A stretch of 64,000 bases of DNA, taken from Paenibacillus sp. MAHUQ-63 (lineage in GTDB: Bacteria > Bacillota > Bacilli > Paenibacillales > NBRC-103111). Position 1 is the stretch's first letter, and each line of letters begins with the position of its first letter. Below, piece by piece: positions 25,853 through 33,434 of this stretch. The stretch is taken from assembly GCF_028765165.1 (NCBI RefSeq), contig NZ_JARADB010000004.1:124001-188000 (forward strand), read 5' to 3'. The translations under genes and the position numbers were made by a program. Under the pieces are notes generated by a model, which saw only the letters and a program-made list of their open reading frames with translations, did no database searches and was not told the DNA's origin.

Positions 25853-26560
25853 ATGTATAACAGCTTCAACAACAATTACGGCGCATCTAACTTTAACAGC
25901 ACTCCGAACACACAGACATCGCAATACCAAGCTCAGAAACAATTCCAACCATCAAGCTATGTACACAATCAGCCAAATCCAGCACAAAGCACGCAAAGCT
26001 TCAATCAAAGCTTCAATCAAGGAATGGCTTCGACAGAGTCCTATCATACTGCGAACTATCGCGGAAATCAGCCGGGACATGATGCATACTTGCGCAGCGA
26101 CTCGACGACTCCGTCCGCATATCAACCATCCAGCTTCCAAAATGCTTACTCTACTTATAATAGCGGAAGAAGCAATCAATTCGCATCCACCCAATACCAA
26201 CCAATCAGCTACACAGCTATGAATCAACAGCCTTTCTCCACAAGCCAATACAGCAGCTCCTCGGCGCAATCGTTCAATCAACAGCCTTTCGGACAAACGG
26301 CGGTTTCTCCAAATGCGTACCATACGGCTAACTACCGCGGCAATCAACCGGGACATGACGCTTATCTGCGCAGCGATTCCACAACGACTTCTCAACAATC
26401 GTTCCAGCCTAGCTATGCTTCCCAGCAAAGCGCGCAAGGAATGAGCAGCTACCAGCCGCAGCAAAGCTTCTATCAACAAAACGCTCAAGCTTCGAACCAA
26501 GGGTTCGGCAGCATGGGCATGGGTATGGGCCAGCAGTTCGGATATTCTTCTTCCCACTAA
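25853..26560 (+). CDS. Low-complexity Gln/Ser/Asn/Tyr-rich protein with a duplicated motif
   Basis: A 235-residue protein almost wholly of Gln, Ser, Asn, Tyr, Ala, Phe and Pro, with no signal peptide, no membrane segment and few charged residues. A 23-residue unit beginning YHTANYRGNQPGHD and ending YLRSDSTT occurs twice, encoded at 26042-26110 and 26318-26386. The start is fixed by AAGGAGGATTTACAC before ATG 25853. I do not recognise the family with confidence. Its composition suggests an adhesive or coat-like structural protein, perhaps a spore-surface component; that is a guess. It has its own terminator. Confidence 0.75.
   Translation: MYNSFNNNYGASNFNSTPNTQTSQYQAQKQFQPSSYVHNQPNPAQSTQSFNQSFNQGMASTESYHTANYRGNQPGHDAYLRSDSTTPSAYQPSSFQNAYSTYNSGRSNQFASTQYQPISYTAMNQQPFSTSQYSSSSAQSFNQQPFGQTAVSPNAYHTANYRGNQPGHDAYLRSDSTTTSQQSFQPSYASQQSAQGMSSYQPQQSFYQQNAQASNQGFGSMGMGMGQQFGYSSSH
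26042..26110 (+). repeat. Motif copy A in low-complexity protein
   Basis: Encodes the 23-residue unit YHTANYRGNQPGHDAYLRSD plus STT. Compared with copy B at 26318, 14 of 23 codons differ and every difference is synonymous. Confidence 0.85.
26318..26386 (+). repeat. Motif copy B in low-complexity protein
   Basis: The second copy of the same unit, 208 bases beyond the end of copy A. The protein sequence is identical to copy A over 23 residues. Confidence 0.85.
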
Positions 26561-26582
26561 TCCAAGCTCAATTAGCCGCTTA

Positions 26583-26614
26583 AATAAGCAGGTCGATCCT
26601 CGACCTGCTTATTT
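26583..26614 (+). terminator. Rho-independent terminator
   Basis: AATAAGCAGGTCGA pairs with TCGACCTGCTTATT around a 3-base loop, followed by T-rich sequence. Confidence 0.85.
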
Positions 26615-26618
26615 TGTT

Positions 26619-26647
26619 TTGACAAACCGGCGAACAAGCTATACGAT
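26619..26647 (+). promoter_or_regulatory. Likely sigma-A promoter of the PTS operon
   Basis: TTGACA (26619-26624) and TACGAT (26642-26647) are 17 bases apart. The leader to the TTG start codon is only about 28 bases, too short for a GlcT-type antiterminator structure. Confidence 0.55.
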
Positions 26648-26681
26648 TTGATAAGAGAAACTTTTAGGAGGTAGCATACGT

Positions 26682-28571
26682 TTGAACTGGATGGGGAACT
26701 TACAACAGCTCGGCCGCTCCTTGATGCTGCCCACCATTGCATTACCAATAGCTGCTGTGCTGCTTCGTCTAGGGGACCTGCCTTGGGATGCGATTCACGC
26801 ATCCGGCTTTGGGGATATGCTGCTGTTAGCCGGGAATACGGTCTTTGACTATATACCCATCATCTTCGCTGTCGGTGTGGCACTGGGGCTTACGGAGAGT
26901 GCCGGTATCGCCGGACTGTCTGCCATGCTGGGCTATTTCATGTTCACACGGCTCATCGAGCATGCTTTGGGCGCACAGTTCCAACTCGGCGTACCCGGCG
27001 GAATATTAATCGGTTTGCTCGCTGCGATTATTTATCATCGATGCAAAGAGATCAAGCTGCCGGAATATATCCAATTTTTCGGTGGTCCGCGAATGGTGCC
27101 GCTCATCATGGGACTTTGTACGCTGGTCGTGTCCTATATCATGATCGGTATTGGCCCGTACTTGGAAGTAGCGATGGGCAAGCTGTCGAATTGGCTGCTC
27201 GGGATGGGCGGCTTCGGCACATTCGTATACGGCATCGCCCATCGGTTGCTTGTGCCGTCGGGCTTGCATCATATCTTAAATAACTTTTTCTGGTTCCAAG
27301 TTGGGGCCTACGAAACCTCCAAAGGCCATATGGTTTACGGTGATCTGCCGCGCTACTTCGCCGGTGATCCCACAGCAGGCATGTATATGGCCGGCTTGTA
27401 TCCGATCATGATGTTCGCGCTGCCCGCCATCGCTTTTGCCATTATCGGCGAAGCTCGGGAAGATTTGAAGCCGAAGATAAGAGCCACCTTTCTGACCGCG
27501 GCATTGGCCTCGTTCTTGACAGGGGTAACGGAGCCTATAGAATTCGCCTTTCTGTTCGTCGCTCCTTATTTATTCATCATTCACGCCATCCTATCCGGTG
27601 CGGCCATGTGGCTGGCTTACGAACTGCATATCCAGCATGGCTTCTCGTATTCGGCTGGCGCTATCGATTATGTCATCAACTTGCATTTATCACATAACGG
27701 CCTGCTGCTCATTCCGATTGGACTTGTGTACGGCCTCGTGTACTATTTCATGTTCCGCTGGGCGATCAGGCGGTTCCGAATTCCTACGCCTGGGCGGGAA
27801 GAAGGCTCATCCCTTGAGGAGTGGGCCGGCGATATCCCGTACCGCTCGCCTTTGATTCTGCAAGCGCTTGGCGGGAAAGACAATATTAAGAAGATCGAAG
27901 CCTGCATTACCCGATTGCGACTTACGCTTGTTAATGATCGTTTGATAGACATCACGGCATTACGACACTTAGGAGCTGCAGGCGTCATCCGTCTTGGAGG
28001 AGGCAATGTTCAGGTCGTGTTCGGAACATTCTCAGAGCTGATACGCGAAGAAATTATGAAAGTACTGCGCAAAGATATCCATGTCGTACTGTTCCAATCG
28101 CCTATGCAGGGCCGTATGATCCCGATCGAGGAAGTGCCTGACCGGATTTTTGCATCCCGCCTGGTAGGGAACGGCGTGGCTTTTATCCCTGAGAAAGGGG
28201 AGCTGCTCTCCCCGGTTGCAGGTACGATCATGCACATCTATCCGACGATGCATGCGCTTGGTATTTTGATGGACGAGGGCTTGGAAGTCTTGCTGCATAT
28301 CGGTATCGATACGTCGAGCTTGCCCGGCAAATGCTTTAATGCGGTGGTGAAAGAAGGCGACCGCGTCGAGCCCGGGCAGCTGCTCGTGAAATTTAACTAT
28401 AATAAAGTGAAAAAGTTTGCTTCTTCTATGGCGACACCTATGATTATTACAAATCCGGATCTTGTTAAGTCTTGGAGCTTCGCTCCGTTCAAAGCAGTGA
28501 AAAAAGGCCAAGGTTCTGTGATGTCCGTCGTCTTAAAGCCTACTAAATCTTCGGGGGGGATGAACGGATGA
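26682..28571 (+). CDS. PTS sugar permease EIICBA (glucose/N-acetylglucosamine type)
   Basis: A 629-residue phosphotransferase-system permease with domains in the order IIC-IIB-IIA. The membrane IIC part (1-380) has FLTGVTEPIEFAFLFVAP, the sugar-binding GxTEP loop. The IIB domain has its phosphorylated Cys in IKKIEACITRLRL. The IIA domain has ELLSPVAGTIMHI and the phosphorylated His in EVLLHIGIDTS. It imports and phosphorylates glucose or GlcNAc; the substrate is not decided. The start codon is TTG 26682, nine bases after AGGAGGT. It overlaps the enzyme I gene by ATGA, an unusual partner for a permease. Confidence 0.9.
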   Translation: MNWMGNLQQLGRSLMLPTIALPIAAVLLRLGDLPWDAIHASGFGDMLLLAGNTVFDYIPIIFAVGVALGLTESAGIAGLSAMLGYFMFTRLIEHALGAQFQLGVPGGILIGLLAAIIYHRCKEIKLPEYIQFFGGPRMVPLIMGLCTLVVSYIMIGIGPYLEVAMGKLSNWLLGMGGFGTFVYGIAHRLLVPSGLHHILNNFFWFQVGAYETSKGHMVYGDLPRYFAGDPTAGMYMAGLYPIMMFALPAIAFAIIGEAREDLKPKIRATFLTAALASFLTGVTEPIEFAFLFVAPYLFIIHAILSGAAMWLAYELHIQHGFSYSAGAIDYVINLHLSHNGLLLIPIGLVYGLVYYFMFRWAIRRFRIPTPGREEGSSLEEWAGDIPYRSPLILQALGGKDNIKKIEACITRLRLTLVNDRLIDITALRHLGAAGVIRLGGGNVQVVFGTFSELIREEIMKVLRKDIHVVLFQSPMQGRMIPIEEVPDRIFASRLVGNGVAFIPEKGELLSPVAGTIMHIYPTMHALGILMDEGLEVLLHIGIDTSSLPGKCFNAVVKEGDRVEPGQLLVKFNYNKVKKFASSMATPMIITNPDLVKSWSFAPFKAVKKGQGSVMSVVLKPTKSSGGMNG

Positions 28572-30316
28572 TCAGAGGGATAGGTGCGTCTTCAGGCATT
28601 GCGATGGGTCAGGCTTTTGTCATACCTACCTGGGAGTGGGATTTCCCTGAGAAAATGATCGATGTGACCGACCTGGCATATGAATTCGAACGCTTGTATG
28701 ACGGTATCAGATCTTCCAAAGACGAGCTGGAATTGATCAAGCAGGAAATTAAAGAAGTGGTGGGGCAGGATCAAGCCTACATCTTTGATGCCCACCTGGC
28801 GATTCTGGAAGATCCGATTTTCATGAATGAAATTCAAGGCATTATCGAGCTTCAGTATAAGGCGGCCGAAGTGGCTGTCAAAGAAGTGATCGATAAGTTT
28901 GTCGGCATGTTCAATATGATCGACGATGAGTATATGAAGGAACGGGCGCTGGACATCAAGGATGTTGGCAACCGGCTGCTCAAGCACCTGCTGGGCGATA
29001 CGAGCTCGACCGTTCCTCCGATCGACCATCCGTACATTCTCGTCGCCAAGGAGCTGACACCTTCGCAGCTGGCCCATCTGGACCCGTCCAAAGTGCTCGG
29101 CCTCCTGACGATTCTGGGCGGCACGCATTCCCATGTTTCGATCATGGCGAGAGCGATGTCCGTGCCTTACGTGCTGGGCTTGGAAGGGAAGCTTCTGCGT
29201 CCTATTCAGAATGGCGATTTCTTGATTATTGACGGGCAAGAGGGCACACTTTATATTAATCCGGACAAAACGACGATCGAGAGGTATCAAGCACGCAAGA
29301 AGAATTGGCTTGAGTTCAAGGAGAGTCTGCAGGAAATCGCAGATGTCGCTCCGGTCACATTGGACAACAGCATCGTAAATTTACATGCGAATATCAATTC
29401 GGTCATGGAAATCGATCAGGTCGTGCGCAATGGCGCATCCGGCGTAGGGCTGTTCCGAACCGAATATTTATACATGGATCGAGATTCGCTTCCCGGGGAG
29501 GACGAGCAATTCGAGGTGTATCGTCACGCCGCTATGCAGCTTAAGGGCCGCCCGATCGTGATTCGCACCTTGGACATCGGCGGAGATAAGAAGCTGGACT
29601 ATATGCCGCTGCCCAAAGAGGATAATCCGTTCCTCGGCTACAGGGCGATCCGGATTTCGTTAGACCGGAAAGACCTCTTTCTGACGCAGCTCAAAGCGAT
29701 TCTGAGGGCCAGCCATTACGGGAATGTGAAAATCATGTATCCGATGGTCAGCTCGCTTGCCGAGGTACGTCAAGCCAAGGCGATGCTGGAGAAGGCCAAA
29801 GCCGAATTGAGCGCGCAAGGCATGCCATACAATGCCAACATTGAAGTAGGCTTGACGATTGAAGTGCCTGCGGCGGCGCTCATAGCGGATGTGCTTGCCA
29901 GCGAAGTCAACTTCATGAGTATCGGGACCAACGATCTCGTGCAATATGTGCTTGCCGTAGACAGGATGAACGAAACCATCGCGCACTTATATAATCCCTA
30001 TCATCCAGCTGTCATCCGGCTGCTCAAGCACGTGATCGACGCGGCCAAAGGCGTAGGCATCCCTGTCGGGGTCTGCGGCGAAATGGCGGGAGACGTCCGC
30101 GCATTGCCGATCTGGTTGGGACTCGGCATTGAAGAGCTGAGCATTTCCGTCCATACACTTCTCCAAGTGAAGCACCGCTTACTAAGTAGTGATGCGAGAC
30201 AGTGCAAGCTGCTGCTGAATGAAATCCTTGCTTGCAAAACGAGTGATGAAATCATAGAGCTGCTCACGCAAACGGAACAAACCGAACAAACCGAATCCAT
30301 TGTAGGAGGTAATTAA
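28568..30316 (+). CDS. ptsI: PTS enzyme I (phosphoenolpyruvate-protein phosphotransferase)
   Basis: A 582-residue enzyme I, the first protein of the PTS, which moves phosphate from PEP to HPr. The N-terminal HPr-binding domain begins IRGIGASSGIAMGQAFV. The active-site His is in GGTHSHVSIMARAMSVP. The PEP-binding barrel follows with FRTEYLYMDRD, RTLDIGGDKKLDYM and the Mg/PEP site SIGTNDLVQYVLAVDR, then the catalytic Cys in GVCGEMAGD. It starts within the stop of the EIICBA gene. In most Firmicutes ptsI follows ptsH; no HPr gene is adjacent here, so this may be a dedicated second copy or a rearranged ptsI. Confidence 0.93.
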   Translation: MIRGIGASSGIAMGQAFVIPTWEWDFPEKMIDVTDLAYEFERLYDGIRSSKDELELIKQEIKEVVGQDQAYIFDAHLAILEDPIFMNEIQGIIELQYKAAEVAVKEVIDKFVGMFNMIDDEYMKERALDIKDVGNRLLKHLLGDTSSTVPPIDHPYILVAKELTPSQLAHLDPSKVLGLLTILGGTHSHVSIMARAMSVPYVLGLEGKLLRPIQNGDFLIIDGQEGTLYINPDKTTIERYQARKKNWLEFKESLQEIADVAPVTLDNSIVNLHANINSVMEIDQVVRNGASGVGLFRTEYLYMDRDSLPGEDEQFEVYRHAAMQLKGRPIVIRTLDIGGDKKLDYMPLPKEDNPFLGYRAIRISLDRKDLFLTQLKAILRASHYGNVKIMYPMVSSLAEVRQAKAMLEKAKAELSAQGMPYNANIEVGLTIEVPAAALIADVLASEVNFMSIGTNDLVQYVLAVDRMNETIAHLYNPYHPAVIRLLKHVIDAAKGVGIPVGVCGEMAGDVRALPIWLGLGIEELSISVHTLLQVKHRLLSSDARQCKLLLNEILACKTSDEIIELLTQTEQTEQTESIVGGN

Positions 30317-30317
30317 C

Positions 30318-30860
30318 ATGGAATTGCAAGGCACAAAAGTGTTAGCTTTCGTAGATGAAGAATTTGAAGATTTGGAGATGTGGTACCCGGTGCTGCGCTT
30401 GCGCGAAGCGGGAGCTGTCGTCGATATCGTAGGCCCCAAAGCCAAGACGGTATATCATGGCAAATACGGCGTGCCAATTACGACGGACTACGCATTTGAC
30501 GAAGTGAAGTCATCCGATTATATCGGATTGTATGTGCCGGGCGGGTGGGCGCCCGACAAGCTGCGCCGGTATCCGGATGTGCTGCGCCTGACCAAGGAGT
30601 TCCATGAAGCCGTGAAGCCAATTGCACAAATCTGCCATGCCGGCTGGGTGCTGATCTCGGCCAAAATTGTGAACGGCTACACGATGACGTCAACGCCGGG
30701 GATTCGCGATGACCTTGAGAATGCAGGCGCAACATGGGTCGATGAAGAAGTTGTGGTCGATCGCAACATCGTTTCCGGACGCCGTCCGCCGGACCTTCCG
30801 GCTTTCTCCAAAGTATTCGCAGATGAGCTGATCAAGTTCAATTCCAGACAGGCAAAGTAA
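30318..30860 (+). CDS. DJ-1/PfpI family protein (glyoxalase/deglycase-like)
   Basis: A 180-residue DJ-1/PfpI protein, the type of B. subtilis YfkM (general stress protein 18). The nucleophile-elbow Cys is in IAQICHAGWVLISA and the acidic partner in AFVDEEFEDLEMW; the sequence is the usual length. Family members are reported as glyoxalases or stress chaperones, and the exact reaction here is open. It starts one base after the ptsI stop with AGGAGGTAATTAAC, so it is probably on the PTS message and may limit carbonyl damage during sugar uptake, an inference. Confidence 0.88.
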   Translation: MELQGTKVLAFVDEEFEDLEMWYPVLRLREAGAVVDIVGPKAKTVYHGKYGVPITTDYAFDEVKSSDYIGLYVPGGWAPDKLRRYPDVLRLTKEFHEAVKPIAQICHAGWVLISAKIVNGYTMTSTPGIRDDLENAGATWVDEEVVVDRNIVSGRRPPDLPAFSKVFADELIKFNSRQAK

Positions 30861-30984
30861 TCGTACACTTCCAATCGTGGCAAAAACTACTACTCTTCAT
30901 ACGGCAGGAAATCGTTTAAAATCGTAGAATACCTAAGTACAAGTAATACATGTACATGCCGCCTGCCAGTGAAGGAGTGTTAGA

Positions 30985-31392
30985 ATGCAAAAGTATTGTA
31001 AGTGCGGACGCACGATGAACCTTCGTCTGCGTACGGTTATTTATCAAAGTAAAGTGGATATTGAGAATGTACCGATTTATTCATGTGAAGCATGCGGGCG
31101 GAGTGAGGTTGTTCCTCATGTGAAACCCGAGCTTACCGGACTCATCGGCAAGCTGGGGAGCAAGCCTGAGAAGCAACAGCTGTTCTTCCACGAGTTGTCG
31201 GAAGTGGCGTTTCTGCTGCTGAAGGTAACGGAGAAAGAACATATGAACGATTCCATGGAAAAGATTGTAGAAGAGCGTATTAATGAGCTTCTGGACATCT
31301 TGCTGTTGGCGCAATCGCTAGGGGACGAGCCATGGGCGGAAGAAATTCGCAAACGGTTGTCCCAAATTACACAGAGCGCAATATCGACATAA
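30985..31392 (+). CDS. Zinc-ribbon (YgiT-like) protein
   Basis: A 135-residue protein. The N-terminal third carries two Cys pairs in the form CKCG and CEACG, about 30 residues apart, a likely zinc ribbon of the YgiT type. The remainder is helical and acidic (EKIVEERINELLDILLLAQ). No toxin gene lies beside it, so a YgiT antitoxin role is not supported. GAAGGAG precedes ATG 30985. Function is unknown. Confidence 0.7.
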   Translation: MQKYCKCGRTMNLRLRTVIYQSKVDIENVPIYSCEACGRSEVVPHVKPELTGLIGKLGSKPEKQQLFFHELSEVAFLLLKVTEKEHMNDSMEKIVEERINELLDILLLAQSLGDEPWAEEIRKRLSQITQSAIST

Positions 31393-31402
31393 GTTACATA
31401 GG

Positions 31403-31427
31403 GCCAATCCGTTTCGGATTGGCTTTT
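31403..31427 (+). terminator. Rho-independent terminator
   Basis: GCCAATCCG pairs with CGGATTGGC around TTT, followed by TTTT. Confidence 0.8.
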
Positions 31428-31448
31428 GTACATCCTGCGTACGCTTTT

Positions 31449-31484
31449 TGAAAACAAATTGAAATTATTTTCAAAGTATTTTCA
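31449..31484. promoter_or_regulatory. Two-tier palindrome upstream of ccpA promoter
   Basis: Outer arms TGAAAA (31449-31454) and TTTTCA (31479-31484) and inner arms TTGAAA (31459-31464) and TTTCAA (31469-31474) share exactly one centre, 31466.5. It ends seven bases before the -35 box, a position suited to an upstream-binding regulator. Confidence 0.5.
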
Positions 31485-31491
31485 TTTTTCG

Positions 31492-31520
31492 TTGCAAGAT
31501 GGATTAATTTGTCGTATCAT
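31492..31520 (+). promoter_or_regulatory. Likely ccpA promoter
   Basis: TTGCAA (31492-31497) and TATCAT (31515-31520) are separated by 17 bases, about 50 bases before the ccpA start codon. Confidence 0.6.
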
Positions 31521-31572
31521 AACGGTAATATACTAGGCTCGCAGAATACTTTTGAAAATGGAGAGAGTAACC

Positions 31573-32574
31573 GTGACCGTAACCATTTATGATGTAGCTA
31601 GAGAAGCAGGCGTATCCATGGCAACCGTTTCCAGGGTGGTTAACAACAATCCGAACGTCAAGCCGCAAACACGTAAGAAAGTTTTTGAAGCCATTGAAAG
31701 GCTCGGTTACCGGCCGAATGCCGTAGCGAGAGGCTTGGCTAGCAAGAAGACGACAACCGTCGGCGTCGTGATTCCCGACATTTCCAACTCTATCTTCGCG
31801 GAAGTGGCGCGCGGGATTGAAGATATTGCCAACATGTACCACTACAATATTATTCTAAGCAACGCCGACAAGAAGAAAGAGAAAGAAATCCGCGTGATTA
31901 ACACGCTGCTGGAGAAGCAAGTCGACGGGCTGCTCTTCATGGGCGGAGTCGTTACGGAAGATCATATCCAAGCATTCCGCACCTCCTCCGTTCCTGTCGT
32001 CTTGTGCGGAACGAAGGATGAGAACCATACGATGGCTTCTGTCGACATCGATCATGAGAAAGCTGCATTCGATGCCGTCAACGTGCTGATCGAATCGGGG
32101 CACCGCGATATCGCCATGATCTCGGGAACGCTGCAGGATCCGGCGAACGGATTCGCTCGTTACCAGGGCTACAAGAAGGCGCTGGAAGCAGCCGGTATCG
32201 AGGTTCGCGACGAATATGTCCGAATCGGCAACTATCGTTACGAGTCCAGCGTGGAAGCCGTGAAATACTTCCTGGAGCTTACGCCTCGTCCGACGGCCAT
32301 CTTCTCGGCAACCGACGAGATGGCGATCGGCGCTATTCATACGATTCAAGATAACGGCTTGAAAGTGCCGCAGGACATTGCCGTCATCTCCGTAGACAAT
32401 ATCCGCATGGCTTCCATGGTCAGACCGACACTAACGACCGTAGCCCAACCGATGTATGATATCGGAGCGGTGTCGATGCGTTTGCTGACCAAGCTGATGA
32501 ACAAAGAATCGACGGACAATATGCAAGTGATTTTGCCGCATGAAGTGATCTACCGCAATTCCGTCTCGCAATAA
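31573..32574 (+). CDS. ccpA: Catabolite control protein A
   Basis: A 333-residue LacI-family regulator that follows B. subtilis CcpA throughout: TIYDVAREAGVSMATVSRVV for the helix-turn-helix, hinge helix YRPNAVARGLASKKTTTVGV, IFAEVARGIEDIANMYHYNI and the C-terminal ATDEMAIGAIHTIQDNGL. It binds cre sites with HPr-Ser-P or Crh as co-repressor and adjusts carbon metabolism. I prefer GTG 31573 because GGAGAG lies five bases before it and the protein then matches the usual MxxTIYDVAR start; the reading from 31552 has a weaker basis. Its promoter and a two-tier palindrome lie just upstream. Confidence 0.95.
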   Translation: MTVTIYDVAREAGVSMATVSRVVNNNPNVKPQTRKKVFEAIERLGYRPNAVARGLASKKTTTVGVVIPDISNSIFAEVARGIEDIANMYHYNIILSNADKKKEKEIRVINTLLEKQVDGLLFMGGVVTEDHIQAFRTSSVPVVLCGTKDENHTMASVDIDHEKAAFDAVNVLIESGHRDIAMISGTLQDPANGFARYQGYKKALEAAGIEVRDEYVRIGNYRYESSVEAVKYFLELTPRPTAIFSATDEMAIGAIHTIQDNGLKVPQDIAVISVDNIRMASMVRPTLTTVAQPMYDIGAVSMRLLTKLMNKESTDNMQVILPHEVIYRNSVSQ

Positions 32575-32581
32575 ACTGAAG

Positions 32582-32630
32582 CCTCTAGATGAGCGCATTC
32601 CGGGCAGGAATGGCCTTATCTAGAGGTTTT
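32582..32630 (+). terminator. Rho-independent terminator of ccpA
   Basis: CCTCTAGAT (32582-32590) pairs with ATCTAGAGG (32618-32626), with an inner GCATTCC/GGAATGGC pairing and TTTT after. Confidence 0.8.
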
Positions 32631-32666
32631 CTCCTGTATATACCTATCGAAATGAGGAATGATAAC

Positions 32667-33368
32667 ATGACATGGAAGAAACTGGCACTTATCGGTGCGA
32701 TGAATGAAGAGATCGAGCTTTTGGTGGCGCATATGTCCGATGTTCGCGAAACGGTTAAGGCCGGAATTACGTTTCGGGAGGGAACGTATTACGGGAAGGA
32801 AGTCGTCGTGTGCCGCACGGGCGTCGGTAAGGTGAATGCCGCTGTCACCACCCAAATTCTCGTGGACAAATTCGGCGTTGAAGCGGTGATCTTCACGGGC
32901 GTAGCGGGAGCGCTGGCTCCGGAGCTCAATATCGGGGACTTGGTCGTCTCCACGGAATGCATGCAGCATGACATGGATGTGACACCGCTCGGCTTCGCAA
33001 GAGGGGTCATTCCTTATGAAGCCAAGTCAGTCTTCGAAGCGAACGGCAAGCTTGTAGAGCTCGCTGCAGCTGCAGGGGAGAAGCTGTTCCCAGGCAAAGT
33101 GAAGCAGGGGAAAGTGCTGTCGGGCGATCAATTTATCGCCAACCGCGAGGCGGTTGCCGATCTTCACGAGTCGCTCGGAGGCGTCTGTGTCGAGATGGAA
33201 GGAGCTTCGGTTGCGCAGGTTTGTTCCATGAATGACGTTCCTTACGTCGTGCTGCGCTCGATGTCTGACAAGGCCGATGGATCGGCTCATGTGAACTTCG
33301 CGGAATTTACGGTGCAAGCCTCGGAGAATTCCTACAAAATGGTGGAAGAAATCGTAAAGCAGCTGTAA
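32667..33368 (+). CDS. mtnN: 5'-methylthioadenosine/S-adenosylhomocysteine nucleosidase
   Basis: A 233-residue nucleosidase (MtnN, or Pfs), which cleaves adenine from methylthioadenosine and S-adenosylhomocysteine in methionine salvage and the LuxS route. Catalytic Glu near residue 12 lies in LIGAMNEEIELL. The base-binding Glu lies in CVEMEGASVAQVC and the catalytic Asp in SMSDKADGSAHVNF. The start is ATG 32667 with GAGGA upstream; the open frame from 32589 is unsupported. It has its own strong bidirectional terminator. Confidence 0.93.
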   Translation: MTWKKLALIGAMNEEIELLVAHMSDVRETVKAGITFREGTYYGKEVVVCRTGVGKVNAAVTTQILVDKFGVEAVIFTGVAGALAPELNIGDLVVSTECMQHDMDVTPLGFARGVIPYEAKSVFEANGKLVELAAAAGEKLFPGKVKQGKVLSGDQFIANREAVADLHESLGGVCVEMEGASVAQVCSMNDVPYVVLRSMSDKADGSAHVNFAEFTVQASENSYKMVEEIVKQL

Positions 33369-33378
33369 GCCCAACAGC

Positions 33379-33427
33379 CCCAAAAAGCTCAGAAAACGCC
33401 TTGATGGCGGGTTCTGAGCTTTTTGGG
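33379..33427. terminator. Strong bidirectional terminator between mtnN and acuC
   Basis: A 16-base arm pair (33379-33394 with 33412-33427; CCCAAAAAGCTCAGAA and its complement) with A and T runs within the arms. Confidence 0.85.
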
Positions 33428-33434
33428 CGACGGC

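Noticed and set aside
26560..26681. GlcT-type RAT/terminator leader for the PTS permease gene
   Set aside because: The hairpin there belongs to the upstream gene, and the likely promoter leaves a leader of only about 28 bases.
30985..31392. YgiT-type antitoxin
   Set aside because: A zinc-ribbon start is present, but no toxin gene lies beside it and the C-terminal DNA-binding helix-turn-helix of MqsA is not seen.
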